In this document: positions 42,792 through 53,449 of the stretch, one piece after another
How the letters are laid out: the number at the start of each line of letters is the position of its first letter
Position numbering within the stretch: position 1 is the stretch's first letter
Origin: Neoceratodus forsteri
Taxonomy: Eukaryota; Chordata; Ceratodontiformes; Ceratodontidae
DNA length: 64,000 nt
NCBI GenBank assembly: GCA_016271365.2
Contig: CM028129.1
Coordinates: 461,852,501 to 461,916,500 of the forward strand
Reading direction: 5' to 3'
Program-made: the position numbers and the translations under genes
Notes under the pieces: model-generated
Database searches by the model: none
What the model saw: only the letters and a program-made list of their open reading frames with translations
Told to the model about the DNA's origin: nothing

Positions 42792-44055
42792 CTCATCCCA
42801 GATCAGCTTAATGCTGTTTTTCTACTAGGTCACTCGGGCCATAGATAAAGGACAGGAGGTAGATTTGATCTAACTGGACTTCAGTTAAGCCTTCAATTCA
42901 GTGTCACAAAAGAGGCTGTTGAAAAATCTGGAAGATTTAGGAGTAGAAAAGGAATGGAAACTGGTTAAGGGGGAGGTAACAAAGGGTAGAAGCAAGTGGC
43001 ACCAAACCTGGGCATGGGGGGGGGGGTGACAAGAAACATGCCACAGGGATCAGTACTGGGACCTGTCCTATTCAATTTGCTCATTAATGACATACAGGAA
43101 GGTATCCCAATCCAGGGCAAGATGTGTCTCTGTGCTGATGACACAAAGCAATGTGGCAGGGTAGACAGTGAGTAAGGAGTGAGGGAACTTCTGAAGGACC
43201 TACAGAAGCTGGAAAGTTGGTCAAAGATCTGGCTGTTGAAATTCAGTTGCAATAAGTGCAAGCTGCTGCACTTATGGATAAGGAACTCAATCATGGAATA
43301 CTGGATGGAGGGTGTCAGGTAGTCCACTACAACAGAGGAGATGGATCTGGGTGTTATCATCAGTGACTCCCTCGAGCAAGCCAACTAGTGCAGTAAGGCA
43401 TCAAGGATGCTGGAATGTATTGAGAGATGTTTTAGCAGGTGAAGCAAAATGACACTTCCTCTGTACAGATCTCAGGTAAGGCCTCACCTGGAATACTGTG
43501 CCCAGTTCAGGAGCCCTCACCTGAGAAAGGACATAGACAGGCTGAAGTCAATACAGAGAAGGAGACCAAAATGATACAGGATCAACAAGACAGATCCTAT
43601 GAGGAATGGCTGGTTGGAATTAACCTGTACTCACTGGAAGCCAGATGTAGGGGGAGGAGAGCATGATAGAGATGTGTAACTCTTAGGGATGTAAAAAAGA
43701 TTAAATGAAGAACTGTTTGTTAAAAATGGGAATGCAGTCACAAGACAGCCTGATTGGAGGTTAGTCGAGTGAAAATTAAGGAGGAATGCGAGGATATTGT
43801 ATTACAGGAGCCAAGGAACACACTAACAATTGAAGTGGTGGGGGCAGGCACCCAGTGAGGGTTCAAACACATGGGGAGAGAGCAAGAATGCTCATAGTCC
43901 CACTGGGGGGATCCGGGGGGTGGTGGTTGGTGTAGGGGGACATGGTGACTTCCCCCAGGACACTAGGTACAGGGTTGAGGTAGTATAATATGGGCAGACT
44001 CAATGAATCATCAACCTTTTTCAGCCAACAGATTTTATGTTTCTCATAGCCTTCC
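42792..44055 (+). pseudogene. CR1 LINE copy, RT to 3' end
   Basis: Continuing from 37,150, the plus strand reads 'SSSQISLMLFF', 'TRAIDKGQEVDLI', then, after a stop, 'LDFS' and 'AFNSVSQKRLLKNLEDLGVE' (RT-3). Next are 'NMPQGSVLGPVLFNLLINDI' (RT-4), 'CVSVLMTQ'-frame sequence for the FADD region (43,122-43,150), and the C-terminal 'LEYCAQ...R.LT.ERT.TG.S' region. The 3' end 'ggcagactcaatga...tttatgtttctcatag' (43,990-44,052) matches CR1-type tails. It has multiple stops and shifts throughout. Confidence 0.75.
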
Positions 44056-44655
44056 CCCACCATCAGATGAAAGACACAATATTAAAACTGCAAGTGTTTA
44101 TTACATATAATTTTTAAAGCCACCAGTTTTACTGTCAGGGTATGAATATCAGGCAACTTGTCACTGGTAGTCCGAATCATTTTGTCAAATGCTGGCGCCT
44201 TCTGTAGCAGTCGGGGGCCATGATGCCTTGATCAGTGTGACAGAACGGGACTATTTAGGAGATTCTCAAAAGACCAGCTGGGTTTCTTAAGTGATTCAAC
44301 AGACTGCATCCTTACAGGAAGGAGATCACAGACTTAAGTGGTAGGTTCAAATGCTACTTGGATGAGCATTTAAATTGGCCAGGGGGAGGCTGAAAAATCA
44401 AGGGAGGCAAAAATTGCTTCCTCAGAGGATGGAACAGCAGGGAAGGATGGCATGAAGAGAGTAATGTCCCCTAAGACAGGGGCACAAAAAGACAAGGGTG
44501 GAGACAAGGCAGAGGACAAGGGGGAGTATCAGTCAAAAAAGCAAGAATAAAACAGTGAAGGAGACAGGTAATAGAGAAGGTAACAGGAAAGAGGTTGGTC
44601 AGGGTGAGCTTCAGGGAACAGCACAGGCAGGAAGAGGAGGGAAAGCAGGGAAGAA
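44056..44655. other. Unassigned spacer, low-complexity A/G-rich on the right
   Basis: From 44,380 the plus strand is strongly purine-rich ('gggaggcaaaaattgc...aaggcagggaggcagtaagg'). This could be the Lys/Glu/Gly-coding end of a CR1 ORF1, but there is no motif to prove it. Nothing is recognised between 44,056 and 44,280. Confidence 0.4.
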
Positions 44656-45010
44656 GGCAGGGAGGCAGTAAGGTATGGAGAGTCTGTGTGCCAATGCAAG
44701 GGGTTTTGAAAATAAAATTCCAGACCTGGAACCATCATGGTGGAGGCTAGCCTGAATTTGGTGGTCATAATGGATTCATGGTGTATTGACACCCACAACT
44801 GGGACATCGCCATAGTGGGCTACTCTCTTTTCATGAGAAAGAGGACAGGAAGGAGGGGAGAAGAGGTTGTACTACATGTGAGGAAGGAAAAGAATCAAGA
44901 TCATGGAGCTACAGGTGAACCTGGAGGGAAAGTGAGGGCTGGAGTTGCTGTGGGTCATCGTGGAGACAGGCTCTGGAGCAGCTATCTATACCATGGTGGT
45001 AAATTGTTAA
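44656..45010 (+). pseudogene. CR1 endonuclease N-terminal fragment
   Basis: It reads 'SLCANARGFENKIPDLE', the CR1 ORF2 start 'ly.NArSl.NK..eL', followed by 'LNLVVIMDSWCIDTHNWDIA' (normally 'vi.iTEtWl', catalytic Glu lost as Asp) and 'GYSLFMRKRTGRRGEEVVLH'. The copy is cut before the GDFN box. It lies just downstream of the 3' end of another CR1 copy in the same orientation, so it is a separate, 3'-truncated fragment. Confidence 0.68.
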
Positions 45011-45230
45011 TAAATTTGTACTTGGTATAAATTTTAAAAGCGCATCAACAAATCCTAGTAAATATCAACCTAGGGAGATCAGTTATGGGCAAAGACCCTG
45101 GTTTTCCATTTTTACCAGTAAAAACTGGTAAAAATCACAGACTCCTGCTTGGTTTGCAGATTTTTAATTCTTGTACCGGTGCCTCATGGAAATTGCATGT
45201 CACTGCACAGAATCCTTAAGATTTCAGCAT

Positions 45231-45863
45231 TTTTTTTTCTTTTTGTTTTTTTCTTTCTATGCTCCCTTCTCACAGCATCAGTCTCCACTTTTCAGAGATC
45301 CCTAGGCTGGGTATCCCCTAGCTTCCCCCCATGTAATGCTCGGGAGCTCCTGTGGGCCTGCCCCTATCCTGCCTGGATTGTACCCCTCAGGTGGGAAGGG
45401 AGAGGACCCCAGGTCACCCATCCACAGCCCCTTAGTGTGTGTTGGGCAGCCCAGCGGGTCTCTCATGGAGCCTGGTTATGAAGTCTGGGGCAGCTGGGTC
45501 TCTTCTACCAGTGGCCGATGTGGGGTGATTGTTCCTGGTTTTCTGGTCTCTGTCCCTGAGGGCACCAGCATTCAAGGGGATCCAAGGAGGTAGGGCACAT
45601 AGAGACATGTCACTGCTCTAGATCCTGGCTAGCGTCCTCCCCCTCCTGATCACTCTGCAGCCCCTTTGCACCACCACCCATAGTCACCCAGGTGACAGTA
45701 AATTAGCGGGACCTGCAGTCCACCCTCCCCAGAGGAGGTGAGCAGCCCCCAGGTGCTCGATTCTACTCACCTGGCCAGACCTCCAGCAACCTAAGTTTGC
45801 TTCCAACACCGGGTTGCTAGCATTGCAAGCAGTAGCACTACCGCAGTGCCAGAGGGACAGCCC
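45231..45863 (-). mobile_element. 633-bp poly(A) retrocopy or long SINE with 12-bp duplication
   Basis: 'agatttcagcat' occurs at 45,219-45,230 and 45,864-45,875. Between the copies the plus strand begins with a T-rich run (45,231-45,259), that is a 3' A-rich tail on the minus strand. The 5' end on the minus strand has a tRNA-like stretch: 'tggcactgcggtagtgctac' (A-box-like) and, ~30 bp on, 'ccggtgttggaagc' (degenerate B box). The body is GC-rich with no credible ORF. The structure fits L1-type machinery copying a SINE or unknown RNA. The source RNA is not recognised. Confidence 0.68.
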
Positions 45864-46349
45864 AGATTTCAGCATCTTAAAACAAGCATTTGTCAATGCT
45901 GAATGTTTGCTTGCTGGCATTGGCATTGGTAGTGTAGAAGTTACAGAGCTGTATAATAGGAATGGCAGTGAAGTATTGAACTGAAGCCAACCCCACCACC
46001 ACCCTGCAGAGAGAGTGACAGGCATTGGGGTGTGCCTTTGTTTCATCAGGCATAACGGCCACGCCATTTCACCACACCCTACCCTGCAGACACTGACAAG
46101 TGTCACGGTGTGCCTTGGGGTCTTTGGCCCTTATGCGCACCCGATTCCATCAGGAAATATGGTGAGATGGGTGCAGTATAGGAGAATGGGGTGAACTTTG
46201 GGGCCGAAGAGTCCAAGGCATACCTCAATGCCTCTCACTGGCTGCAGGGTGTGGAATGGTATGAGCAGTGCAAGCAAGAATCCCAAGTCACACCCCTGAT
46301 GCCTGTCATTCTTTACAGGGTGGGGTGTTATGGTTGGAAACCCTAACAG

Positions 46350-47700
46350 CTCAGGCATTCATTGGTATTTTCACTCCAAATTTTCAACATGTTTCTTTGA
46401 GACCCCCACCTCATGAACAGTGGCAATATCAGTTTGTTAGCCGAAAGCTGCTTATGCACAGTGACTACGGCATTTAGCACCACAGGTACAAAAACACATT
46501 CCGAACAGGATGTGAAAAATGACAGCTGTACTGTTCATGGGGAGGTGGAAAAAATGGCAATGTTGCAAATCTGCAGTAAAAATATTAAAAAAACTGGTGA
46601 AGTCACGAGCATGCATAGAAACTGTGCAACGCACACCCGTAATGTAATTAGTTTGGGGATTTTTACAGCAGATTGTCAACTCAGGCATTTTGGGACCTCT
46701 GATCATGAACAGTGTCACTGTGATTTTCTTTATCTCCTAACAATGATGATTTTAGGCGACCACGCATTCTCTGCGCTGAAAGTGTGAAAACACATTTCAA
46801 CCATGTTGTAATGACAACTGTACTGTTCATAAGGAAGTGTGGAAAAATGCTACTGGTGAAAATCTGGACTGAAAATATTACAAAGTCATGAACTTACGAG
46901 GGTGCGTGGAAACTGCGCAATGCTGACTCATAACACAGTCATTTTATGGACTTTTGTCACCAAATTTTCAACATAGCCATTTTAAGACCTCTGCTCATGA
47001 ACAGTGTAACTGTGATTTTCTTAATCTGTCCCAAACATTGCTTTCGCACACTGACTGCACCATTGTGCGCTACATTTGCGGAAACACATTTTGGGTGACA
47101 TGTGAAAAATGGCAGCTGTACTGTTCATAAGGAAGTGTAATAAAATGGCAATGTGGAAAATCTGGAGTGAAAATATAGAAAATTCGCAAACTTACGAGCG
47201 TGCGAGGAACTGCGTAACGAACGTCAGAAACAGTCATTTTAGGAATTTTTTCACCAAATTTTCAACATAGCCATTTTAAGACCTCTGCTCATGAACAGTG
47301 TCACTGTGATTTTCTTAATGTGTCCCATACATTGATTTCGCACACTGACTGCGCCATTGTGCGCTACATGGGCAGAAACATGTTTTGGGCAAGATGTGAA
47401 AAATGACAGCTGTACTGCTCATAAGGAGGTGTGGTAAAATGGCAATGTTGAAAATCTGGAGTGAAAATATTGAAAATCATGAACTTATGAGCGTGCGTAG
47501 GAACTGCGCAACGCACGCTCGTAAAACAGTCATTTTTAGGAATTTTTCCACCAAAATTTCAACATAGTCTTTTTGAGATCCCACCTTATGAACAGTGGCA
47601 GTGTCATTTCGTTACTCAGTCGCGAAAGGTGATTTTGCACAGTGACCTCGAAATCACCCTTCCGGTCCAATTAATGCCATGACAGTGCAATAATTGAAAA
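46350..47700 (-). repeat. Tandem array of ~293-bp double-dyad units (copy D)
   Basis: 'gaacagtgtcactgtgattttctt' or a near variant starts at 46,707, 46,999 and 47,293, a 292-294 bp period; diverged units flank these. The cleanest dyad is 'gagcgtgcgtaggaactgcg' with 'caacgcacgctcgt' at 47,489-47,525. Its flanks 'tggcaatgttgaaaatctgg' and 'ccaaaatttcaacatagtc' are also complementary in outline. Confidence 0.82.
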
Positions 47701-48340
47701 TTTGGGCCCAAAATTCCCCAAAATGCCTGAGATATGAAACAAAGTTGAAAAAACCCTATCTATCCCATTATACAGCTTACCGGCATTTCCTCAGTTTGCG
47801 GTCGGCTTTGAAGAGTGCAGACGTATTCCCGGTCCACCGAAGATCATCGCGCTGAGCTCTGGAGGTAAGTATGGGGTGGGGGTGTGTGGGGAGGCAGGGT
47901 GCACAGTGGGTGGGTGTGGGTTGTGGGGGGGCAGGGAGACTACGAGGGACCGTTTTTGAGTTTCAGGTTTTTTTTTTGTATTTTTTTGCATGATATGTTT
48001 ATACCACCTACCCCATGCTACCCTGGCCCCCACTCATTCAGGCTCAACAAGCTCCACTCGACCCCACTGACCTTTATCCAGCCCTCCTCAGGTCCTCATA
48101 TATCGCAGCCTATCCCTGGGATATCCCGGCGTATCCCTATCACTGGGCGGGTCCCCTCCTCCGAGGGGGAAGGGCACCAGGGCAGAAGGGAAGACCCCAG
48201 CACACACAACATTAGGGCCCAGGGATGCTGCTGAGGAGCAGGAGGCCCTGGACAGGCACTGTAGGTACTTGGGGAATGGGAAGCCGTCATCTAGGTGGCC
48301 AGCGAGCAGTTTTTCCGGTTTTCTATGGGGGGCAGCGTGG

Positions 48341-48348
48341 TGACGTCA
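48341..48348. promoter_or_regulatory. Perfect CRE octamer in family-P copy D
   Basis: 'tgacgtca', the palindromic CREB/ATF consensus, sits in the CpG-rich block of copy D. The homologous position in copy E (about 51,230) is 'tgatgtca', a CpG-to-TpG change. Whether the site ever drove transcription is unknown. A single octamer can occur by chance. Confidence 0.3.
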
Positions 48349-49104
48349 AGACATACGCCGGCGTCCGCTCCTCCCCCAGGTAACTCAGGCCATACACACT
48401 GCGATGCTCCCAGCCTCTGCTAGGAGTCAGCAGGCACCAGACCTATCCCCTGCCCTCTCCCCAGAGAAGGAGAGCTGTAGCGTGACGCTCGATCCTTCTC
48501 TCCCCCAGCTGGTCCCCCAGTGACCTGGGCCCATTCCCTAATCTGGGTCACTGGCATAGCAAGCAGGAATCCAACCACTGCACCGGTGGGCTGGCAGTTT
48601 TTTTTTTTAATGATGATGGCGCGGGGCGTTTGCCACGCTGGGGTGGTCTCCCAGTGTGGCAGAGAATAACTGGTTGGGCGTGGAGCTGATGAGGATTGGG
48701 CACCCCGTCGGCTATGACCTGTAGCCACGCTGGGTAGGCACCCAGCATGGCATATGGAACTGTGTTTGGGGGGCACAGCACAGCTGACGGGGGATTGGGC
48801 ACCCCCGTCGGCTATACAGTGTGTGCGTGGGGGGGCAGCACGCAGCATGTGTGCGTGTGAGTGTGTATGTGTGTAGGGGGAGTGTGCATGAGCAGGCGAT
48901 ATCTTATCGATGCTCACTGAAGCGTAGCTCCCCCTTTCAACTGTACGCCACTGCATTTTGGAGCTGTCATAGACAGCTCCAGCAGGCATTGGAGAACTGT
49001 GGCCGCACCTGCAAACACACTGACTGAATTGGAAGAGGGCTGACACACCTCCGAAAACTCGGATGATGGCACTATGTTTCTTGCACATGCGTGCAAGCAA
49101 ACAT

Positions 49105-49932
49105 AATGAAAGCTGCTGTGCTTTGCATTGTTTTTGCTTTGCTGTGTATAGAATCACTAAGGAAACCACTCGCACTGCTTTGTTGTAACCATTCATTCAG
49201 TTTAACCACCCATGCTTCCCACTAAACTCTCCATCAGCTGAAGGCTGCTTTCCTTCCTGAAACCCAGTTTTCATTTAGTATGTGCCTAAACAACTTTTAC
49301 TATTTATATTACACTGGATGATACAAACAAAAATACAAGTATCAGCACACATGGGCAGGGCCACTGCAAAATTGCAGGAAAAGTAACCTGGAATTGCAGA
49401 GATTTTTTGCAAAACTTGCTGGGAAATTGCAAGAGTTCTTCTATAGACCTTGAGTGTTTCACAATAAATCCTTTACTGTTTTCTGCAGCTTATATTAGTC
49501 AGCATAAACCACTAAATGAATACACTGACACTTGAATATGTTTTAAACGTGAAGAAAAACTTATGTTCCTAACATGAATCCTAAATGGATAAGATGTGTT
49601 GCCTCTCTTACAAAATGTAAAAACATCTGCCTTATACAGTGCTAAATACTTTCTATTTAGTGAACCACAGAAAATCAATATTAAATAAATCCAGAATAAA
49701 CAAATGTTTATCTTTTTCTGGATGTAGGATAATGAAGCCTGATCAAAATCTATTTACAGTGCTCTGACAACTATTCCCCCACTTTGGTGTAAGCAAAAAT
49801 AAGCAGATGGAGTGGCAAATAATTCAGTTTTAGTAAAATGTCATAAAGTGTTTAAAGTTCATAATTTTCACTGTAGGTGCTGTGCATTATTATTGAAATC
49901 ATATATTAAAACATTATATATGGGTGTTATTA
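49105..49932. other. Unassigned spacer
   Basis: This is AT-rich unique-looking sequence. I see no ORF with a domain, no TIR and no tandem repeat. Confidence 0.5.
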
Positions 49933-50146
49933 TGGCTGGCAGTATAGCCTAGTGGTTAGAGTAACACACAGTGATTGAACTAGGTATATTAAGAACACTT
50001 GGGGTTGATTTCCACAACCTCCACTTGCATACTGTGTGACTCTGAGCAAGTCAGTTAACCTCCCCAGTGCTCCTGAGTCACCCTTGAAAACAAGCAGTTC
50101 TGCCTAGTGGGTCTCACCCGGTTTACAAAGAATATAAAAAAATACC
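49933..50146 (+). mobile_element. tRNA-headed SINE
   Basis: The head 'ggctggcagtatagcctagt' then 'ggttagagtaac' (A box region) is followed by a degenerate B box 'ggttgatttcc'. The body 'actgtgtgactctgagcaag' then 'tcagttaacctcc' is a CORE/MIR-like phrase. The tail is 'aaaacaagcagttctgccta' then 'gtgggtctcacccggtttac' and A-rich. It is the same family as the minus-strand copy at 53,450-53,670. Confidence 0.75.
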
Positions 50147-50859
50147 AACATATGTTTACTACATCACACAGTAGTCAGGGTACCATGTAATTTATCTGAG
50201 TTTTACTCAGGCTGCAATAATTTTTGTTTAAGTAAAGATAAATGTTCAGATACATTTTATGTGTTTTATAAGCTTGTTTTTAGACTTTAGTCAGGTTTTT
50301 ATTGTATTCTTTGCATGTGAGCATCTAGGTTGTAGATTGCTAAGCGCAGGATCACTGTTACTAACTAGCTTATTCAAGTTTATAATCTGCAGGACCATCC
50401 AAAATCCTCAGCTGTTTGAATGAAAACTAATCTGAATGAAAGTATGTTCACAAGGAAGAAACTGCCTTACTACTTACAAAAAGACTTCACAGTTAGAATC
50501 CCATTAAGGTGAATGGGATCATGTGCACCTTTTCTCTCACCTACTGTTTCAGTCTCTGTGACAACAAATAGTTTTCTGACAGTCTGCTTCAACAAAAGGC
50601 AAATGTTAAGTGTTTAAGTGTACTTGTGCTTGGCCAGTGGATTTTGAAAGCACATTCAATGACACACAGAAGGTAAGACCTCAGGGGCTGTATGATGCTG
50701 GTGAGCAGAGTGGTGCTCAATTCACATCTGAGCACAGACATGAAAATTGAGAGACACCCTTTTCATGGAGACCAAGTTAAAAAAAGCATCCACATGTCTG
50801 GGAGATGCATGATTTTCCATTAGACGGTCCTCCACTAATCACTTGTGGATTTTTTAGGT
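50147..50859. other. Unassigned spacer
   Basis: No recognisable gene, repeat unit or element termini are seen in this ~0.7 kb stretch. Confidence 0.5.
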
Positions 50860-51500
50860 GAAGACACTTTATTTCAAAGAAGCAAATTCAGGCATTTTTT
50901 TTTGCTCCTCCTACCCCCTGGCCATCCACTCCTTCAGGCCTGCCAAGGTCCCCTACCAATGTTGCTGAGTTCCAACCACCATCCACTGCCCCTTATTGCT
51001 GTGCTACCAGATAACATGAAGTAACCCTTCATTGGGTGGGCCCCTACTCCTGTGGGAGGCTACCAGAGGAAGAGAATCACCCCAACAGGCTTCCTGTGTA
51101 TCCCAGGCACGGCAGGGGTCAGAACAGACACATATGTCTGGGGTTTTGGGCTTATGGAGGGATCAGAAGCCATCCTCCAGTTGGCCAGTAGGTGTTTTCC
51201 CATTTTCTTGGGAGCATGACAGGTCACATGATGTCAAAGCACAAGCTGACATTCATCACATTCCCTTCCACAGTGAGGACCAATGTGTTGCCATGCCTCT
51301 GGCCTCCACCAGGGGCCAGCAAACACTGAGTCAAGAACCCACCCTCCCTCCCAGGAGAAGGTGAGTGGTTGTTGGACACTCAAGCCTTCACCCCCCCCCA
51401 AGACTGGCCCTCCAATACACAAGTCTGTTCCCGAGTCCTGGTCAGTGGTGTCACAGGCAGAAATCCAATTCAGGCAGTTAAATGAAAGACAGGAAAAAAA
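50860..51500 (-). repeat. Family-P fragment (copy E), same orientation as D
   Basis: This aligns with 47,960-48,590 of copy D: 'ctcctaccccctggccatccact' (D: 'ctaccctggcccccactca'), 'tgggtgggcccctactcctg' (D: 'tgggcgggtcccctcctccg'), 'agaagccatcctccagttggcc' (D: 'ggaagccgtcatctaggtggcc') and 'gatgtcaaagcac'. CpGs of D are mostly TpG or CpA here, so this is an old copy. The palindromic array is absent. Confidence 0.6.
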
Positions 51501-51619
51501 ACAAAGGTGGTCCACCTTAGTGGTGGAGGTTCAGATTAATTCACATCCGAGTTCTAACAAGCAAAGAGGCCAAGTAATTTGTAAGTTGTGCATGTGGGGT
51601 GTGAGTGTTGAAGAAAGTG

Positions 51620-52040
51620 GATCATAGTGCTGTCACTACTGCCATCACCCCTGTGGGATGTGGACTGCATTGCTGCTACTGCCATCACACCTGAGGGTTG
51701 GGGGCCATAGTGCTTCTGCCATCACCACTGGTGGATGGAGAATGTAGTACTGTTGCCATTCCACCTGAGGGATGGGGTCATAGTGCTGATATTGCCATCA
51801 CACCTGAGGAATGGGAAACATAGTACTGCTGCCATCACACCTAAGGGATGGAGCCGCAGTGCTGCTGCTTCCGTCACAGCTGAGGGTGGGGGCTGTAATG
51901 CTGTTGCTGCTGCCATCACACCAGAGGGATGGGGGCCATAGTTCTGTTGGTGCTGCCATCGCACCTGAGGGATGGAGGTCATAGTGCCACTTCCATCACA
52001 TCTTAGAGATGGGGGCTGTAGTGCTGCTTCTGCCATCATA
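51620..52040 (+). repeat. Minisatellite, ~40-50-bp units
   Basis: About nine to ten imperfect units of the type 'gccatcacacctgaggga' + 'tgggggccatagtgctgctg' are present, with variable GCT/GCTGCT spacing. It abuts family-P fragment E on the left. It translates in several frames without meaning. Confidence 0.8.
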
Positions 52041-52169
52041 TTTTGTACCTAAAACAACTTTAAATTGGTACAACGATAGAAGGATGTGCAACAGTGGAGG
52101 TTTAAATTGCTAAAGTGCATGTTAGCAGAGTTAAAACTTGTTAAATAAAGTACACGAAGCTAATCAACT

Positions 52170-52456
52170 GTAAAACTGGATTTGGGTTTAGCCAACACTG
52201 GTGACAATACTGTTTTTTACAATGTGCAAAATGAAATTTGTCTTTTCTCAATCCTTGCAAACCAGTGTCTCTGGGTTATGGGGGACATTTTCAACCAACC
52301 AAAAACCTGTACAGAGTTTGGTATGTTTTCTGTTAATTATTGGGTATCTAAAACATGGAACCAATTTGCTTTAGCAATTAGATCCCAGGGCAAGCTAAAC
52401 CTCTTCAGAGATCGAATTAATGAGATATTTTGTCGTTCCTGTGATTGTTTTTGATC
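52170..52456 (+). pseudogene. LINE ORF2 C-terminal fragment
   Basis: The last part of a 90-codon frame, 'NYWVSKTWNQFALAIRSQGK' then 'LNLFRDRINEIFC', matches the end of CR1/L2/Rex1-group LINE proteins ('...v..WN.LP..ir...sl..Fk..lk...'). The start 'MGLANTGDNTVFYNVQNEIC' is less typical. No upstream RT or clear 3' tail is recognised, so this is a short relic. Confidence 0.42.
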
Positions 52457-53449
52457 TCTGTTTATGCTCTGGTAGCTAGTTGTCCTAGCAATCTGATCTT
52501 TGGGTCAGAATTATTCATCAAAAAGAGAACCCATGTAATATTTATTGTATTTACTGATCTTGATTACTGTCTGTTGACTTTAATATGTTTTAGTTGATTT
52601 GTTAAGTCATAAATTGATCTGCATTGTAATGAATGCTTGGACAACAAAACCACTTTCTAAAAAAGGCCTTTGGGTCCCAACAAAGTTTTATCCTGCATAC
52701 AAATACACAATTTACTATTACTACTTCTATGTATACAGATCTGCAGTACAGGGAGAACAGTTTGATAAGGCAAAGCAAATAAGTGAAGGTTCTATTGTCA
52801 TTCACAAAGGACTGCCTCAGAATGATTACATCAACAATTTTGTGGCAGTTACTTGTTTTAGACACTCACCACAGCTATTCTTAAATTGGGTCTCAAATCC
52901 CTTCCTGTGTCATCACATTTTGGAGTGTGACTGGGCATTCAAGGGGTGGAGTCTCCATGCAAATGGTACACAGTGCAATTCAAAAGGCATGGCAATGCCA
53001 GGGTAGAGAGTACAGTACTTTTCTGACAACCTCTGCCCTAGAACTGTTTCCAGCTGGCAGTAGGCATGTCTGAATGCTTCACCTGTTGTGCAGAGTGGGC
53101 AGAGGAATGAGATCAGTGAGGGTCCAAGAAGTTAATGAGAACTGAGCAGTTAAATGGAGCTAGGGAGAGGTGCCAGTGATTTGTTTGGCTAGAGATATGT
53201 GTGTGTGGGGGCTGAACTATCCCTGAAGAATATGAGGAACTGAAAGCATTTGAATTTTCATAGCCCAAACATATGGGTCAGATGTGTGTGTGTGTGAGTG
53301 ACAAACATGGTCATCACATTTGTGCATGGCACTGTGCCTTACACAGATATTACTGGGTGCAAACCTAGTACAGATAAATTTCACTGGTAAAGGGCACTTT
53401 GCCACACTTCACAAAGGTTTGGGTGAAGTGCCACATTTGCTGGCATGTT
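52457..53449. other. Unassigned spacer
   Basis: A 135-codon frame (52,599-53,006) has no recognisable domain or codon signature. The right end (53,380-53,430) has 'ttcacaaaggtttgggtgaagtgccac', partly repeated in inverted form beyond the SINE ('gccacttcaccaaagcttcacc', 53,703-53,724). Confidence 0.4.

Larger units (their letters stand above)
45880..49104 (-). repeat. Family-P repeat, copy D (complete, most CpG-rich)
   Basis: Read left to right: end 'aaacaagcatttgtcaatgc', unique tail (to about 46,340), palindromic array (46,350-47,700), and link 'cctcagtttgcggtcggctt / gaagagtgcagacg' to 'gaggtaagtatgggg' (47,780-47,875). A CpG-rich block follows (48,000-48,560), then repeats of 'gattgggcacccc.gtcggctat' and 'ccacgctggg.....cccag' (48,600-48,820), TG-rich DNA and the right end 'cgtgcaagcaaacat' (49,090-49,104). 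ORFs of up to 258 codons in the GC-rich part show no domain and do not recur in the other copies, so I do not call them genes. Confidence 0.72.

Noticed and set aside
48420..49196. 258-codon minus-strand ORF in the GC-rich region
   Set aside because: It lies inside family-P copy D, has no domain, and the frame is not kept in copies B, C or E. GC-rich DNA has few stops by chance.
49760..49786. 27-nt micro-exon between 'tatttacag' and 'gtgtaagc'
   Set aside because: Short AG...GT intervals are common by chance, and there is no recognisable peptide or neighbouring exon.
52599..53006. 135-codon ORF as a possible small gene
   Set aside because: No domain, no plausible promoter or splice context, and composition like the surrounding non-coding DNA.
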